Assembly (NCBI RefSeq): GCF_014863545.1
Contig: NZ_CP062260.1
Span: 6,556,001-6,620,000 of the forward strand
Length of the DNA: 64,000 nucleotides
Reading direction: 5' to 3'
From: Paenibacillus sp. JNUCC32
GTDB taxonomy: Bacteria > Bacillota > Bacilli > Paenibacillales > Paenibacillaceae
In this document: positions 42,745 through 50,926 of the stretch, one piece after another
Layout of the letters: every line of letters starts with the position of its first letter
How positions within the stretch are numbered: the stretch's first letter is position 1
Notes under the pieces: model-generated
The model's database searches: none
Seen by the model: the letters and a program-made list of their open reading frames with translations, nothing else
Told to the model about the DNA's origin: nothing
Position numbers and translations under genes: made by a program

Positions 42745-43935
42745 ATGTACCTTTTGGATGCATTAAGAAAATTGATTCATAACATCATGGAAGAAGCATC
42801 ATTGATTACGGCTACGCTAAGCCAGCTTCGCAAGCGGGAAGGCATGACCTACAGCAAAGTAACGGTTAAGCCCGTAGAGCTCAAGAACAAGCTGCACTAT
42901 CAGTTCGCCTATTATTCCGCAACCAAGGTCACCCATCAGAATGTGCCGGCGGATGAGGCGGAGGCCGTACTGTTGGATATGTTCGAAAATGTATTCCGGC
43001 AAGCGATGATCTATACGCCGGAAGCGGACTATCAGGTTCTGATTTCGAAGAAATACAAGGTTTCGATTCTGACCAAATCCGCTTCGAAGACCAAAACGGA
43101 TTTGTCGCATAACCGGAAAAAGACCTACATTCTTGAAGAGGGAGAGCCGGTTCCGTTTCTGGTGGAGCTGGGCATCATGAGCGAGGATGGCAAAGTATTT
43201 GCCCGCAGATACGATAAATTTAAACAGATCAACCGCTTCTTGGAGATGGTGGAGGATGTCCTTCCTCATCTGCCGGAGGACCGTCCGCTTACGATCGTCG
43301 ATTTCGGCTGCGGCAAATCCTATCTGACCTTCGCTTTGTATCACTATTTGGCGGTAACCGCGCGCAGAAAGCTGAATATTGTCGGATTGGATCTCAAGGC
43401 GGATGTCATCGAACACTGCAGTATGCTGGCGAAAAAACTGAATTATACCCAATTGCGGTTTCTTGTCGGCGACATTGCGGATTATGACGAACTGGAGCAG
43501 GTGGATATGGTGGTCACGCTGCATGCATGCGACACCGCAACCGATGCGGCGCTGGAAAAAGCGGTCCGCTGGGGGGCTTCGGTGATTCTGTCGGTGCCTT
43601 GCTGCCAGCACGAGCTGTTCGCCCAAGTCCAGAGCCCAGTCATGGAGCCGCTGCTGTCCCATGGCATACTGAAGGAACGCTTCTCGGCGCTGGCCACGGA
43701 CGCCATTCGGGCCAAGCTTCTCGACCTGATGGGATACAAGACGCAGCTGCTGGAGTTTATCGATATGGAACATACGCCCAAGAATATTTTGATCCGTGCG
43801 GTCAGCGGTTCTGCCGGAGACCGGAATAAACTATGGCAGGAGTATACCGCGTTTCGCGATTTTTTAAGCGCCTCGCCGTACCTTGAACGGGCTTGCAAGG
43901 ACCTTCTCCCGAATACGGAAATGGAATCGCGTTGA
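42745..43935 (+). CDS. class I SAM-dependent methyltransferase (Methyltransf_32 type)
   Basis: The 396-residue protein has an N-terminal region (about 1-170) that includes KKTYILEEGEPVPFLVELGIM and a Rossmann methyltransferase domain. SAM motifs are LTIVDFGCGKSYLTFALYHYL, LNIVGLDLKADVIEHC and MVVTLHACDTATDAALEKAV. An SVPCCQHEL motif with two cysteines follows. This matches the METTL25/Methyltransf_32-like group, whose substrates are often RNA or ribosome-associated. Substrate unknown here. Ends at a strong terminator. Confidence 0.82.
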   Translation: MYLLDALRKLIHNIMEEASLITATLSQLRKREGMTYSKVTVKPVELKNKLHYQFAYYSATKVTHQNVPADEAEAVLLDMFENVFRQAMIYTPEADYQVLISKKYKVSILTKSASKTKTDLSHNRKKTYILEEGEPVPFLVELGIMSEDGKVFARRYDKFKQINRFLEMVEDVLPHLPEDRPLTIVDFGCGKSYLTFALYHYLAVTARRKLNIVGLDLKADVIEHCSMLAKKLNYTQLRFLVGDIADYDELEQVDMVVTLHACDTATDAALEKAVRWGASVILSVPCCQHELFAQVQSPVMEPLLSHGILKERFSALATDAIRAKLLDLMGYKTQLLEFIDMEHTPKNILIRAVSGSAGDRNKLWQEYTAFRDFLSASPYLERACKDLLPNTEMESR

Positions 43936-43944
43936 ACCGGATTG

Positions 43945-43982
43945 GCGATGAACGTGCGAGCGCGCACGTTCATCGCTTTTTT
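43945..43982 (+). terminator. terminator
   Basis: GCGATGAACGTGCG pairs with CGCACGTTCATCGC (14 bp) and is followed by TTTTTT. Confidence 0.92.
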
Positions 43983-44239
43983 GATGGGAAATAGGAACTT
44001 TGAAGCCGGTCTTCCGGTTATGCAAGGTAATCAACATCCAAACGCGGTCATTCTTCTAAAGAATGTACGTCGATGGACGTTTTTCTTGCGATGGCAATCA
44101 AAGCCTTGATCCAGGGAACCGTGCGGCCCTTACCGCACCAGATGTGATCGCCAACATTGAATCAAGAATAACGCCGACCGTCCTTGTCCACAATGGCTAT
44201 TAGGCGGGTTTCATGTTCGGCACGCGGAGGAGCGGGAGC
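43983..44239 (+). other. intergenic region without a confident gene
   Basis: A 46-codon ORF at 44063-44203 (MYVDGRFSCDGNQSLDPGNR and onward) lacks a good ribosome binding site and is not called. A short CATTCTT/AAGAATG hairpin overlaps its start. Nothing else was supported. Confidence 0.3.
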
Positions 44240-44299
44240 GTGCAAGTGGCAGAAACGGAGAAGGGTTACGCATTCTTTCTTGAACGGGGCGTGGTGTAA
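44240..44299 (+). CDS. possible short coupling ORF before the O-antigen-ligase-like gene
   Basis: GTG 44240, with GGAGGAG about 8 nt upstream, opens 19 codons (MQVAETEKGYAFFLERGVV) whose TAA overlaps the ATG of the next gene (TAATG). An in-frame ATG at 44213 would add nine residues. The strong site and overlap suggest translational coupling rather than a functional peptide. Confidence 0.35.
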   Translation: MQVAETEKGYAFFLERGVV

Positions 44300-46458
44300 T
44301 GGCATCGAATACCCTGCATCGTGTTTGCGGGATGATGCTGATCGGGCTGGGGCTTGGTGCCAGTATTCGGAGCGGAATGTTTTTTGACGAGGATATATAT
44401 TGGATCGGAGCGGGTTTCGGCGTGCTTCTGCTGCTCATGACGGGAGCCGATTGGCATGGTGCCGTTCAAGGCCGAAAGAATCATGGCATGGGAAAACTGC
44501 CGGAGGCGGTTCCTTCGGACAGAGAATTGCGGGTGGTTCTTGGATGCATCTGCGCAATCCTTCTCATCTACGTCTTTCACGGGATAGGGCGCCCCCTCTC
44601 TCTGGAAGGCACGATGAAGGAAATCATCCTGTGGGGAAGCTATGGTTCTTTTGCCATTGCTGCTTGGCGCGCGTGCCGTACAGGCCCCGGCTTACGCATC
44701 ATGCATGCCGGCTGGCATCTGCTGGGCGCCGTGCTGTGCGGCAGCGCCTTGCTTGCCGTATACGGGCTTATGGAGCTGCCGTATGGGATCTATCATACGG
44801 CGGATGCGGACATTAGCGCGACCGGCGCGAGGCTTGGCGGCCTGCTTCAGTACCCGAACACGTTCGGGGCGGTGATGGCCGCCTTTTTGCTGGAGCGGCT
44901 GTTCGCGCTGCCGTCCGTCCTGCGGAACCGGACGGGCACGCTCCGCGCAGCGGCTGCGCTGCTGCCGCTTGCGCCCTACACCGCCGCGCTGCTCCTGACG
45001 GAGTCGCGCGGCGCCTGGCTCGCGGCCGCTCTTGCGTGCGCGGCCGGCTTCGCCAAGGAGCGGCGTGCCTTGGCGCCGCTCCTGGTGGCTGCCGCCGCGC
45101 CTGTGGCGAGCGCGGCGCTGCTGTACCGCCAGCTGGCGGATGCCAGGCTGGCGCCAGCCGTGCTGCCCGGCCTGCTGTGGCTGGCCGGGCTGTGGGCCGG
45201 CGGCGTCCTCGCCGGCCTGCTGCTGTGCCGCTGGCGGCACAGCGGGGGGCCCGGGCGGCGTTACGCCGCGCCCGGGGCACTGGGAGCTGCGGCCTTGCTG
45301 GCAGCCGCAGCGATTGTCGTGATCCTGCTCCAGGTGCAGGATCGGACCCTGGGCGGCGCGGCAACGCTAAGCGCGCGCCGCCTCATGTACAGCGACGCCT
45401 GGCAGCTGGCCCGGTCGTCGCCGTGGCTGGGACGGGGAGGGGAGACGTGGCGGCAATCCTACCTTGCCATTCAGTCCCAGCCCTATGTGGGTGCCGAGGT
45501 GCATAATGGATATATGGATATCCTGTTGAATACGGGAATCATTGGGCTGCTGCTTGTCCTTATTTTGGTTATCTTTATGGTTGCGAGGCTCATCGCGGCA
45601 AGCTCCCGATTCATGCCCCCCGCCCTCGTGCTGATCGGACATGCGTCCGTGGATTTCGATTGGGGCTTCGGGCTGGTATGGCTGCTCCTATTGTGGCTTA
45701 CGGTAATGGGCTTGGCCGGGGGTTCCCCCGATGAGGCACCTCAGCATGGATCTATGGCAACTCGGCTAACCCGGCCGTTCAAACGATGGAATCAACTGCA
45801 AGCCGGCTATGAAGGGGAGCGGGCCCCTTCCCTGTTGCCACGGCTCAGGGTTATGGCCATTCTCCCGCTCGCGGCTTGGACTTTCCTCGCCGCGGCGCTG
45901 GGCATCAGCGAGCTTCAAGAGCGATGGGCCGCATCGGAGCCGCCAGGCCGGCAGATCCTGCTCCTCCGATCCTCGTTAAAGTGGAACCCCGCCAATACGG
46001 ATGGGGCCATAAAGCTCTCGGCATGGCTTCCCCCAAGCGAGCAGATTCCGCTGCTGAAACGAAGCATGGTGCATGCGCCGAATCACCCGGGTTTAAGCTG
46101 GAAGCTGGCAGAAGGTTATTCCCTAAGAGGCGAATCGGAGGAAGCGGCGGCATGGTTCAAAAGGGGCATCGAACTGGATCGTTTCAATCCGGTCAAGCAA
46201 ACCCGGGCCGTGCTGAAGCTGGCCGCCCTTGCGGACTGGCACCGCAGGGCGGGAGATTCCGCCGGAGCGGTTGAGGCAGCCCGGGCCGGATGGGATACCT
46301 TGAAGCGCTATCGCTTCCTTGCGGCTGCCCTTCATGAGCTTGATCCTTTTCGAAATGACCGTGGCTTTCATCTGTCTGTGCTTGCGGCTCGGCAGGCCAA
46401 CCGCTTCGATAACACGATGAAATGGGGAGAACGGGCGCATGCTGCAAGGCAGCCCTGA
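44299..46458 (+). CDS. O-antigen ligase/polymerase-like membrane protein with TPR-like tail
   Basis: A 719-residue protein with about 12-14 hydrophobic helices. The Wzy_C/WaaL-type segments are GARLGGLLQYPNTFGAVMAA, LLTESRGAWLAAALACAAG, the catalytic-loop-like WLGRGGETWRQSYLAIQSQ, and VGAEVHNGYMDILLNTGIIGL. From about residue 560 a soluble TPR-like region follows (NPANTDGAIKLSAWL, HPGLSWKLAEGYSLRGESEEAAAWFKRG). Such proteins join or polymerise surface glycan units. Bases 44930-45350 are extremely GC-rich and alanine/leucine-rich compared with neighbours. No glycosyltransferase genes are nearby, so it is orphan. Confidence 0.82.
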   Translation: MASNTLHRVCGMMLIGLGLGASIRSGMFFDEDIYWIGAGFGVLLLLMTGADWHGAVQGRKNHGMGKLPEAVPSDRELRVVLGCICAILLIYVFHGIGRPLSLEGTMKEIILWGSYGSFAIAAWRACRTGPGLRIMHAGWHLLGAVLCGSALLAVYGLMELPYGIYHTADADISATGARLGGLLQYPNTFGAVMAAFLLERLFALPSVLRNRTGTLRAAAALLPLAPYTAALLLTESRGAWLAAALACAAGFAKERRALAPLLVAAAAPVASAALLYRQLADARLAPAVLPGLLWLAGLWAGGVLAGLLLCRWRHSGGPGRRYAAPGALGAAALLAAAAIVVILLQVQDRTLGGAATLSARRLMYSDAWQLARSSPWLGRGGETWRQSYLAIQSQPYVGAEVHNGYMDILLNTGIIGLLLVLILVIFMVARLIAASSRFMPPALVLIGHASVDFDWGFGLVWLLLLWLTVMGLAGGSPDEAPQHGSMATRLTRPFKRWNQLQAGYEGERAPSLLPRLRVMAILPLAAWTFLAAALGISELQERWAASEPPGRQILLLRSSLKWNPANTDGAIKLSAWLPPSEQIPLLKRSMVHAPNHPGLSWKLAEGYSLRGESEEAAAWFKRGIELDRFNPVKQTRAVLKLAALADWHRRAGDSAGAVEAARAGWDTLKRYRFLAAALHELDPFRNDRGFHLSVLAARQANRFDNTMKWGERAHAARQP

Positions 46459-46700
46459 TATCCGGTATCTCCGCAAAGTCTATGGCGAATCATGCCGAAT
46501 CGCAACCGATCGCGGCAGCTTACCTTGCCCCAACTGACGCGGTACCATGAAGAGCGGCATGGCGTTGACGACGCTTTGCTGGTTCGCCTTAGAACGAACG
46601 GTGTAGAAAGGACCGACCTATCAATCTACGGTTGACGATCCCAATGCAGCCTTTTGTCGTAATTTCTCACGGTGTGACGGGAGAAGTGAGGGGGGCTATG

Positions 46701-47015
46701 TCATCCCCCGAAGGCATCCCGAAAGGCAGAGGCCAGCTGGCGCTCCGGAACCTGCCAGAGCTCGGCAAGCTCGCCGCAGACGTCTTTTTCCCACCAGTCG
46801 CACAGCAGTTTTTTATTGCTGTAGTTTTCGTGAATCCAGATTAGGTTTCCGATGACCTTCCGATAATACAATTCCTCTCCTTGCTTCAAGGTTTCCGGAG
46901 GAAGGTACAGCTTGAGCCGCTTGGTCGTACGGTATAATTCTTTGCTGCAGGCCCGCCGTATCCCGCGCGGGGAGGGGGGCTTGCTGCCCGGTCGTTTGGC
47001 ATGGGGAGAATGCAT
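46701..47015 (-). CDS. small basic protein, unknown function
   Basis: A 104-residue protein with AAAGGAG 11 nt before the ATG. The N-terminus is basic (MHSPHAKRPGSKPPSPRGIRR), then two helical segments (KELYRTTKRLKLYLPPETLKQ and EELYYRKVIGNLIWIHENYSN) and KLLCDWWEKDVCGELAELWQV. Composition is globular and the aromatic positions look conserved, but the family is not recognised. Alone on the minus strand between two plus-strand genes. Confidence 0.55.
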   Translation of the reverse strand: MHSPHAKRPGSKPPSPRGIRRACSKELYRTTKRLKLYLPPETLKQGEELYYRKVIGNLIWIHENYSNKKLLCDWWEKDVCGELAELWQVPERQLASAFRDAFGG

Positions 47016-47178
47016 GCTTTAACTCACTCCTTTGCTTCACCATATGTCCCGAAACGGGCGAAAGTCACTGCGCCGCCCATAATTGGGCGCATTATAAGGC
47101 ATGTAGAAGGCATGTCCCGGGCTGTGTTAGAATAGGCTAGTACTAGAAATCAACGCAGTAGGAAGGCGGGGGACAAGC

Positions 47179-47790
47179 GTGGAATTCTTTTACGAGGCTG
47201 TGGGCCGACTGTTTGAATGGATCCAGCAGCTGGGCTATTTCGGAATCATGCTCGGATTAATGGTGGAGGTCATCCCAAGCGAGATCGTACTCGCCTATGG
47301 CGGTTATCTGGTTTCCATGGGGGAGGTTCATTTTATCGGTGCCATGATTTTTGGTACCATTGGCGGCGTGCTCGCCCAGTTATTCATTTATTGGATCGGC
47401 CGTTACGGGGGCAGACCCTTCCTGGAGAAGTACGGGAAGTACATACTGATTAAGAAGAAGCATATCGACTACGCCGAGGAATGGTTCGGCAAGTATGGTA
47501 CCGGCGTTATATTTACGGCTCGGTTTGTACCGGTGGTAAGACATGCGATTTCCATCCCGGCGGGCATATCCAAAATGCATGTGGGCAGGTTTACGCTGTT
47601 GACCACCCTTGCGGTTATTCCGTGGACGGCATTATTCTTATACCTCGGATTGCTTCTGGGCGACCAGTGGGAGCATATCGACGAGAAGGCTGGGCCTTAC
47701 GTTCGGGAAATTCTGCTGGGCGCATTAGCCGTCATGATTCTTTATTTTTTGATAAAATGGATAAAATCAGCGAAGGCGAGGTCGAAATAA
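47179..47790 (+). CDS. DedA family membrane protein
   Basis: A 203-residue DedA/SNARE-associated-domain protein starting at GTG 47179 with GGCGGGGGAC upstream. Family blocks are GIMLGLMVEVIPSEIVLAYGG with an essential-type Glu, GTIGGVLAQLFIYWIGRYGG, and FTARFVPVVRHAISIPAGISKM with the conserved Arg. DedA proteins include undecaprenyl-phosphate and phospholipid flippases that need proton motive force. It is followed 3 bp later by a thioredoxin-like gene, so the two are co-transcribed. Confidence 0.9.
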   Translation: MEFFYEAVGRLFEWIQQLGYFGIMLGLMVEVIPSEIVLAYGGYLVSMGEVHFIGAMIFGTIGGVLAQLFIYWIGRYGGRPFLEKYGKYILIKKKHIDYAEEWFGKYGTGVIFTARFVPVVRHAISIPAGISKMHVGRFTLLTTLAVIPWTALFLYLGLLLGDQWEHIDEKAGPYVREILLGALAVMILYFLIKWIKSAKARSK

Positions 47791-47793
47791 CGA

Positions 47794-48360
47794 ATGAGTA
47801 TGAATATGGCAAATCATTTGGGTACGGGCATATCTCCGCAGCAATTCATGGACGGCATGCAGAAGAACCAGGATACGTTCAAGGCAGGCTACGAGCAGTT
47901 TAAATGGGAGAATGAAGAGGATCAAGAGTTTTTTGAAAGCCTCAATTTCAGGGATGATCTGCGGGTCCTCATTCTGGCAGCGGATTGGTGCGGCGATGTT
48001 GCGCGCAATATCCCTGTCGTATTCCGTGCGATGGAGACCGCGGGGATTGAGACGGAAGTGCTGATTATGGAAGAGAATCTGGACGTCATGGATCAGTTCC
48101 TGACCATGGGCGCCCGTTCCATTCCGGTTGTGATCATTTCGGATACCGGGGGACATGTCCAGGGCACATGGGGACCGCGTCCGGCGCATGTTCAGAAGTT
48201 TATGATTGAGTTCAAGCAGAACAATCCGGATCGTGAAGCAACGGACTATCAGGACAACCTTGCCGTCACGCGGCAAAGCATCATTCAAGCCTACGGGGAA
48301 GGGTATGAGTTTCACGCTGCCATCATTAAGGAATTGCGTGAACTGATGTCAGGGTTTTAA
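47794..48360 (+). CDS. thioredoxin-like protein with a single active-site cysteine
   Basis: The 188-residue protein has a thioredoxin fold (Thioredoxin_9-like): VLILAADWCGDVARNIPVVFRA, then LDVMDQFLTMGARSIPVVIISDTGG with the cis-Pro. The usual CGDC of this group is CGDV here, so the resolving cysteine is missing. It may bind or form mixed disulfides rather than act as a two-cysteine reductase. It lies between DedA and a glyoxalase-II-like gene with 2-3 bp gaps. Confidence 0.82.
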   Translation: MSMNMANHLGTGISPQQFMDGMQKNQDTFKAGYEQFKWENEEDQEFFESLNFRDDLRVLILAADWCGDVARNIPVVFRAMETAGIETEVLIMEENLDVMDQFLTMGARSIPVVIISDTGGHVQGTWGPRPAHVQKFMIEFKQNNPDREATDYQDNLAVTRQSIIQAYGEGYEFHAAIIKELRELMSGF

Positions 48361-48362
48361 TC

Positions 48363-49001
48363 ATGACACTTCATATTGAGACCTTTAATTTAGGACCGCT
48401 TCAGACGAATGCATATTTACTGACAGGGCCTGTAGAAGGCAAAGCGATCATTATCGATCCTGGCATGAACCCGGGGCCGCTCGTGAAGCGAATAGCGGAT
48501 TTGGAGATTGAAGCGATCCTGCTGACCCATGCGCATTTTGACCACATGGGGGGCGTCGAGGAGATCCGCAAGCTGAAGGACTGTCCTGTCTATCTCCACA
48601 CCTTGGAGAGCGAATGGCTGGCCAGTCCAAAGCTTAACGGTTCGCTGATGTGGCCTCAGGTCACCGGACCGCTGTCCACCGAGCCGGCGGAGTACGATTT
48701 GGCCGATGGACTGGAGCTGCAGCTGATCGGGCATACCTTCAAGGTCTTTCATACACCGGGCCATTCGCCGGGAAGCGTGAGCTTCAAGTGCGGAAATGAC
48801 CTGTTTTCCGGCGATGTGCTGTTCCGTCTAGGCGTTGGGCGAACGGATCTTCCGGGCGGCCGTGAACGCGATTTGCTTGATTCCATTCAGAACACGCTGT
48901 ATACGTTTGCGGATGAGGTCGTTGTGTACTCCGGCCACGGGCCTCGGACAACCATTGGCTATGAAAAGCAGCGGAATCCTTATGTTCCTGCGAGCAGTTA
49001 G
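48363..49001 (+). CDS. MBL-fold hydrolase, YqgX/glyoxalase II-like
   Basis: A 212-residue metallo-beta-lactamase-fold protein. The metal motif is LTHAHFDHMGGVEEI (HxHxDH), with HTPGHSPGSVSF, LFSGDVLFRLGVGRTDLPGG, and a late His in VYSGHGPRTTIGYEK. The short form without a long C-terminal domain is YqgX-like, with possible hydroxyacylglutathione- or bacillithiol-thioester hydrolase activity. It starts 2 bp after the thioredoxin-like stop, so this is a dedA-trx-mbl operon. Confidence 0.88.
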   Translation: MTLHIETFNLGPLQTNAYLLTGPVEGKAIIIDPGMNPGPLVKRIADLEIEAILLTHAHFDHMGGVEEIRKLKDCPVYLHTLESEWLASPKLNGSLMWPQVTGPLSTEPAEYDLADGLELQLIGHTFKVFHTPGHSPGSVSFKCGNDLFSGDVLFRLGVGRTDLPGGRERDLLDSIQNTLYTFADEVVVYSGHGPRTTIGYEKQRNPYVPASS

Positions 49002-49034
49002 GATAACATCCGACATAAATCGGGAAACTTTGTC

Positions 49035-49063
49035 TGGACAAATATAGACAAGATTGATACAAT
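49035..49063 (+). promoter_or_regulatory. SigA-type promoter of a structured leader transcript
   Basis: TGGACA (49035-49040), 17 bp, TACAAT (49058-49063). Transcription would run into two hairpins and a short ORF. Confidence 0.55.
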
Positions 49064-49094
49064 ACGGTTAATTAAATGTTACCCATTGCGAAGC

Positions 49095-49136
49095 ACGCAG
49101 ACTGTGGAATTCATCCCGGTTTGCGTTCTTTTATTT
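49095..49136 (+). terminator. early hairpin with T-rich tail
   Basis: ACGCAGAC (49095-49102) pairs with GTTTGCGT (49119-49126, one G-U) with a 16-nt loop, followed by TCTTTTATTTT. It lies about 25 nt after the predicted start of the transcript and could attenuate it. Confidence 0.45.
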
Positions 49137-49181
49137 TATGGGGAGTTTTTTTTGCATGGACGTGATTAGGGGGAAGCGCCA

Positions 49182-49373
49182 GTGAGAAAAGATCATCTAT
49201 CGCTGCTGAACGGGAATGTTACAAGAAGCGAAGCGATTGATCGGCAACCGGAGTTCCGCCGGCGGGGCCAGACGGATATTTCATCCGTTGTCTGGGACAG
49301 GCTGGTGAAGGATGAAGGGATCGCGCAGCAGCCATGGCATCATCGGCTGCAGGTTATCAGATTGAATCAATAG
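49182..49373 (+). CDS. possible 63-residue protein, unknown
   Basis: A GTG start with AGGGGG 8 nt upstream opens 63 codons (begins MRKDHLSLLNGNVTRSEAID, ends QQPWHHRLQVIRLNQ). It is hydrophilic and basic with no membrane segment. It is preceded by a promoter and followed by an attenuator-like structure and terminator, so it may be a real small gene or lie inside a structured leader. No family recognised. Confidence 0.35.
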   Translation: MRKDHLSLLNGNVTRSEAIDRQPEFRRRGQTDISSVVWDRLVKDEGIAQQPWHHRLQVIRLNQ

Positions 49374-49465
49374 GTGGACCGCTAACATGACACCCTCATC
49401 ATGAAGTGAGAAACAATGATCCTCCGATTGGAGACTGCAGCCGGGTCCACCGGCTGCTTTTTTTT
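49373..49465 (+). terminator. terminator with a competing pairing (attenuator-like)
   Basis: GCAGCCGG (49437-49444) pairs with CCGGCTGC (49450-49457), then eight Ts: a strong terminator. GGTGGACC (49373-49380) is perfectly complementary to GGTCCACC (49444-49451), which spans the loop and the 3' stem, so the two structures exclude each other. AGGTGGACCGC also resembles the T-box core AGGTGGNACCGC minus one base. Confidence 0.6.
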
Positions 49466-49558
49466 GTTTTTTTACGGATACCATAAGAAATTTCTGAAGC
49501 ATCCGGAGGTATCTATATAAATTACATCATTTGGTACACGATAAATATAATAACCGTT

Positions 49559-49584
49559 TGAACGATTGGCTGCAGTTATTCGTA
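49559..49584 (+). promoter_or_regulatory. SigY-type autoregulatory promoter
   Basis: TGAACG (49559-49564), 16 bp, CGTA (49581-49584), 38 bp before the sigY start. The Bacillus SigY recognition pattern is TGAACG with a CGTC-type -10, and sigY autoregulates there. Confidence 0.65.
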
Positions 49585-49621
49585 TTACAGGCGAAGGCGA
49601 AAGAAGGTGATGATTTCAATC

Positions 49622-50167
49622 ATGATCCCTGGCGAAGAGGATTTGATACGACAAGCGCAGTTAGGAGATGCTGCTGCCATGGCGCTGCTGTTCAAGCAGC
49701 ATTACTCCTTCCTTTATAAATATTTGCTGAAAGTGACGATGGACCCGATGCTTGCCGAAGATACCGCGCAGGATACCATCGTTCGATGCATGGAGAATAT
49801 GAACCGTTACAACGGGACTTCGTCCTTCTCCTCTTGGATGATTACCATTGCTACCCGTTTGTTCATCGATAATACCCGGCGAAAGAAACGGGAGAAGAAA
49901 TGGCTGGAGCAGGAGGCGGTTCAATCGGCAAGGCGGATGCGCTGGCAGATGGAGCGGCGGGGAGAAGACTGGACGGATATGCTGGATGGATTGTCCCGAT
50001 TATCCGAGGATCATCGGATTGCCATCCTGCTGAAGCACTATTACGGCTACAGCTACGAGGAAATCGGAACGATGCTCGGCATTCCCGAAGGAACGGTGAA
50101 ATCGCGGACCGCCTACGGCGTTAAACAGCTGCGAAAGGAGATGGGTGACGATGGTCAGAGGACCTGA
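49622..50167 (+). CDS. sigY: ECF sigma factor SigY
   Basis: I choose ATG 49622 (181 residues), which has AAGAAGGTGAT about 8 nt upstream; ATG 49610 is possible. Region 2 is ALLFKQHYSFLYKYLLKV...LAEDTAQDTIVRCMENM. Region 4 is EDHRIAILLKHYYGYSYEEIGTMLGIPEGTVKSRTAYG. The identification as SigY rests mainly on the following five genes, which match yxlC-yxlG in order, and on the SigY-like promoter. In Bacillus the operon responds to nitrogen starvation and envelope-related cues. Confidence 0.85.
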   Translation: MIPGEEDLIRQAQLGDAAAMALLFKQHYSFLYKYLLKVTMDPMLAEDTAQDTIVRCMENMNRYNGTSSFSSWMITIATRLFIDNTRRKKREKKWLEQEAVQSARRMRWQMERRGEDWTDMLDGLSRLSEDHRIAILLKHYYGYSYEEIGTMLGIPEGTVKSRTAYGVKQLRKEMGDDGQRT

Positions 50168-50489
50168 ACATGAGGATGAAAAATGGATTGAAGAATTGAA
50201 CCAGGAAATGAAGCGGGTGGATCAATTGTTTGAAGATGCGCCATCCCCATCCCTGGAAGGGCTGCATGCGTTGGCCGTTCATACCTTGGAACGCAAACGG
50301 AAGCGGATGAAATACGAGTTGCTTCTCTTTCTTCTGGTTGCGCTCTTTATCGTCGGCGGGGGATTGATGGCTGCCTTGGCAGCGCCGATGATCCTGCTGT
50401 TTATTCACGGGTTCGGCATGGTCGCGGGGATTTCCGTTCTTGTATTTTCCAAGAGTCTGAGATCTGCCGGAAAGAAGGGAATCCGATGA
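50151..50489 (+). CDS. yxlC: YxlC-like SigY regulator
   Basis: ATG 50151 with AAAGGAG 10 nt upstream, inside the end of sigY. The 112-residue protein has a charged N-terminal helix (EDEKWIEELNQEMKRVDQLFED), then two membrane helices (YELLLFLLVALFIVGGGLMA and APMILLFIHGFGMVAGISVLVF). It fits YxlC of the DUF5345 type, a negative regulator of SigY in Bacillus. The soluble N-terminus probably contacts the sigma factor. Confidence 0.78.
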   Translation: MVRGPEHEDEKWIEELNQEMKRVDQLFEDAPSPSLEGLHALAVHTLERKRKRMKYELLLFLLVALFIVGGGLMAALAAPMILLFIHGFGMVAGISVLVFSKSLRSAGKKGIR

Positions 50490-50695
50490 ATGAAGTGAAC
50501 GAGAGCCCGCTGGCAGTGATCGTCCTTGCCGTTGTGCTAGTGCTGATCCAAGGGACATGGCTTTTCCTGGATGCAAGGAAGCGGGGGCTTGGCAAGATGG
50601 CTTGGTTCTGGGGGATATGGGGGTCTACGACGATGCCGTTGCCGCTGCTCTTTTACTGGATATTCGTCATTCGTAAAGACGGCAGCGGGTCTTAA
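50486..50695 (+). CDS. yxlD: YxlD-like small membrane protein
   Basis: A 69-residue protein with two helices (LAVIVLAVVLVLIQGTWLFL and WFWGIWGSTTMPLPLLFYWIF) joined by DARKRGLGKMA. It overlaps yxlC by 4 bp (ATGA). In Bacillus, YxlD with YxlE is needed to keep SigY inactive. Assignment rests on position and architecture. Confidence 0.75.
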   Translation: MNEVNESPLAVIVLAVVLVLIQGTWLFLDARKRGLGKMAWFWGIWGSTTMPLPLLFYWIFVIRKDGSGS

Positions 50696-50731
50696 GCTTC
50701 TTTATTAAAATATGGAACATGGGGGATTGTT

Positions 50732-50926
50732 ATGGATATTAACTGGGGATTGATCTGGCCGATTCTTGCACTGCAAGCGATTCTTGCGGTCACGGGTCTT
50801 CTATCTTTGTTTCGGGCAGAGCCGGCAAACATACGTGGGCCGAGATGGATGTGGGTGTTGATTATATTGCTGGGTAACATTCTTGGCAGCATTGCTTATT
50901 TTATTGCGGGGAGGCGAGAGGCTTGA
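50732..50926 (+). CDS. yxlE: YxlE-like PLDc_N-type membrane protein
   Basis: A 64-residue, two-helix protein (LIWPILALQAILAVTGLLSLF and WMWVLIILLGNILGSIAYFIAG). The GPRWMWVLIILLGNILGSIAYF segment is the PLDc_N-type membrane module. It overlaps the ABC ATPase gene through TTGA. In Bacillus it is part of the SigY-inhibiting set. Confidence 0.8.
   Translation: MDINWGLIWPILALQAILAVTGLLSLFRAEPANIRGPRWMWVLIILLGNILGSIAYFIAGRREA

Noticed and set aside
44692..45364. Several long minus-strand and alternate-frame ORFs in the GC-rich part of the polymerase gene
   Set aside because: Stop codons are rare at very high GC; the sequences are Arg/Ala/Pro-rich low-complexity.
49372..49383. T-box core-like AGGTGGACCGCT
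   Set aside because: One base short of the T-box consensus, no recognisable stem I or specifier, and no tRNA synthetase or amino-acid gene downstream; kept only as part of the attenuator finding.
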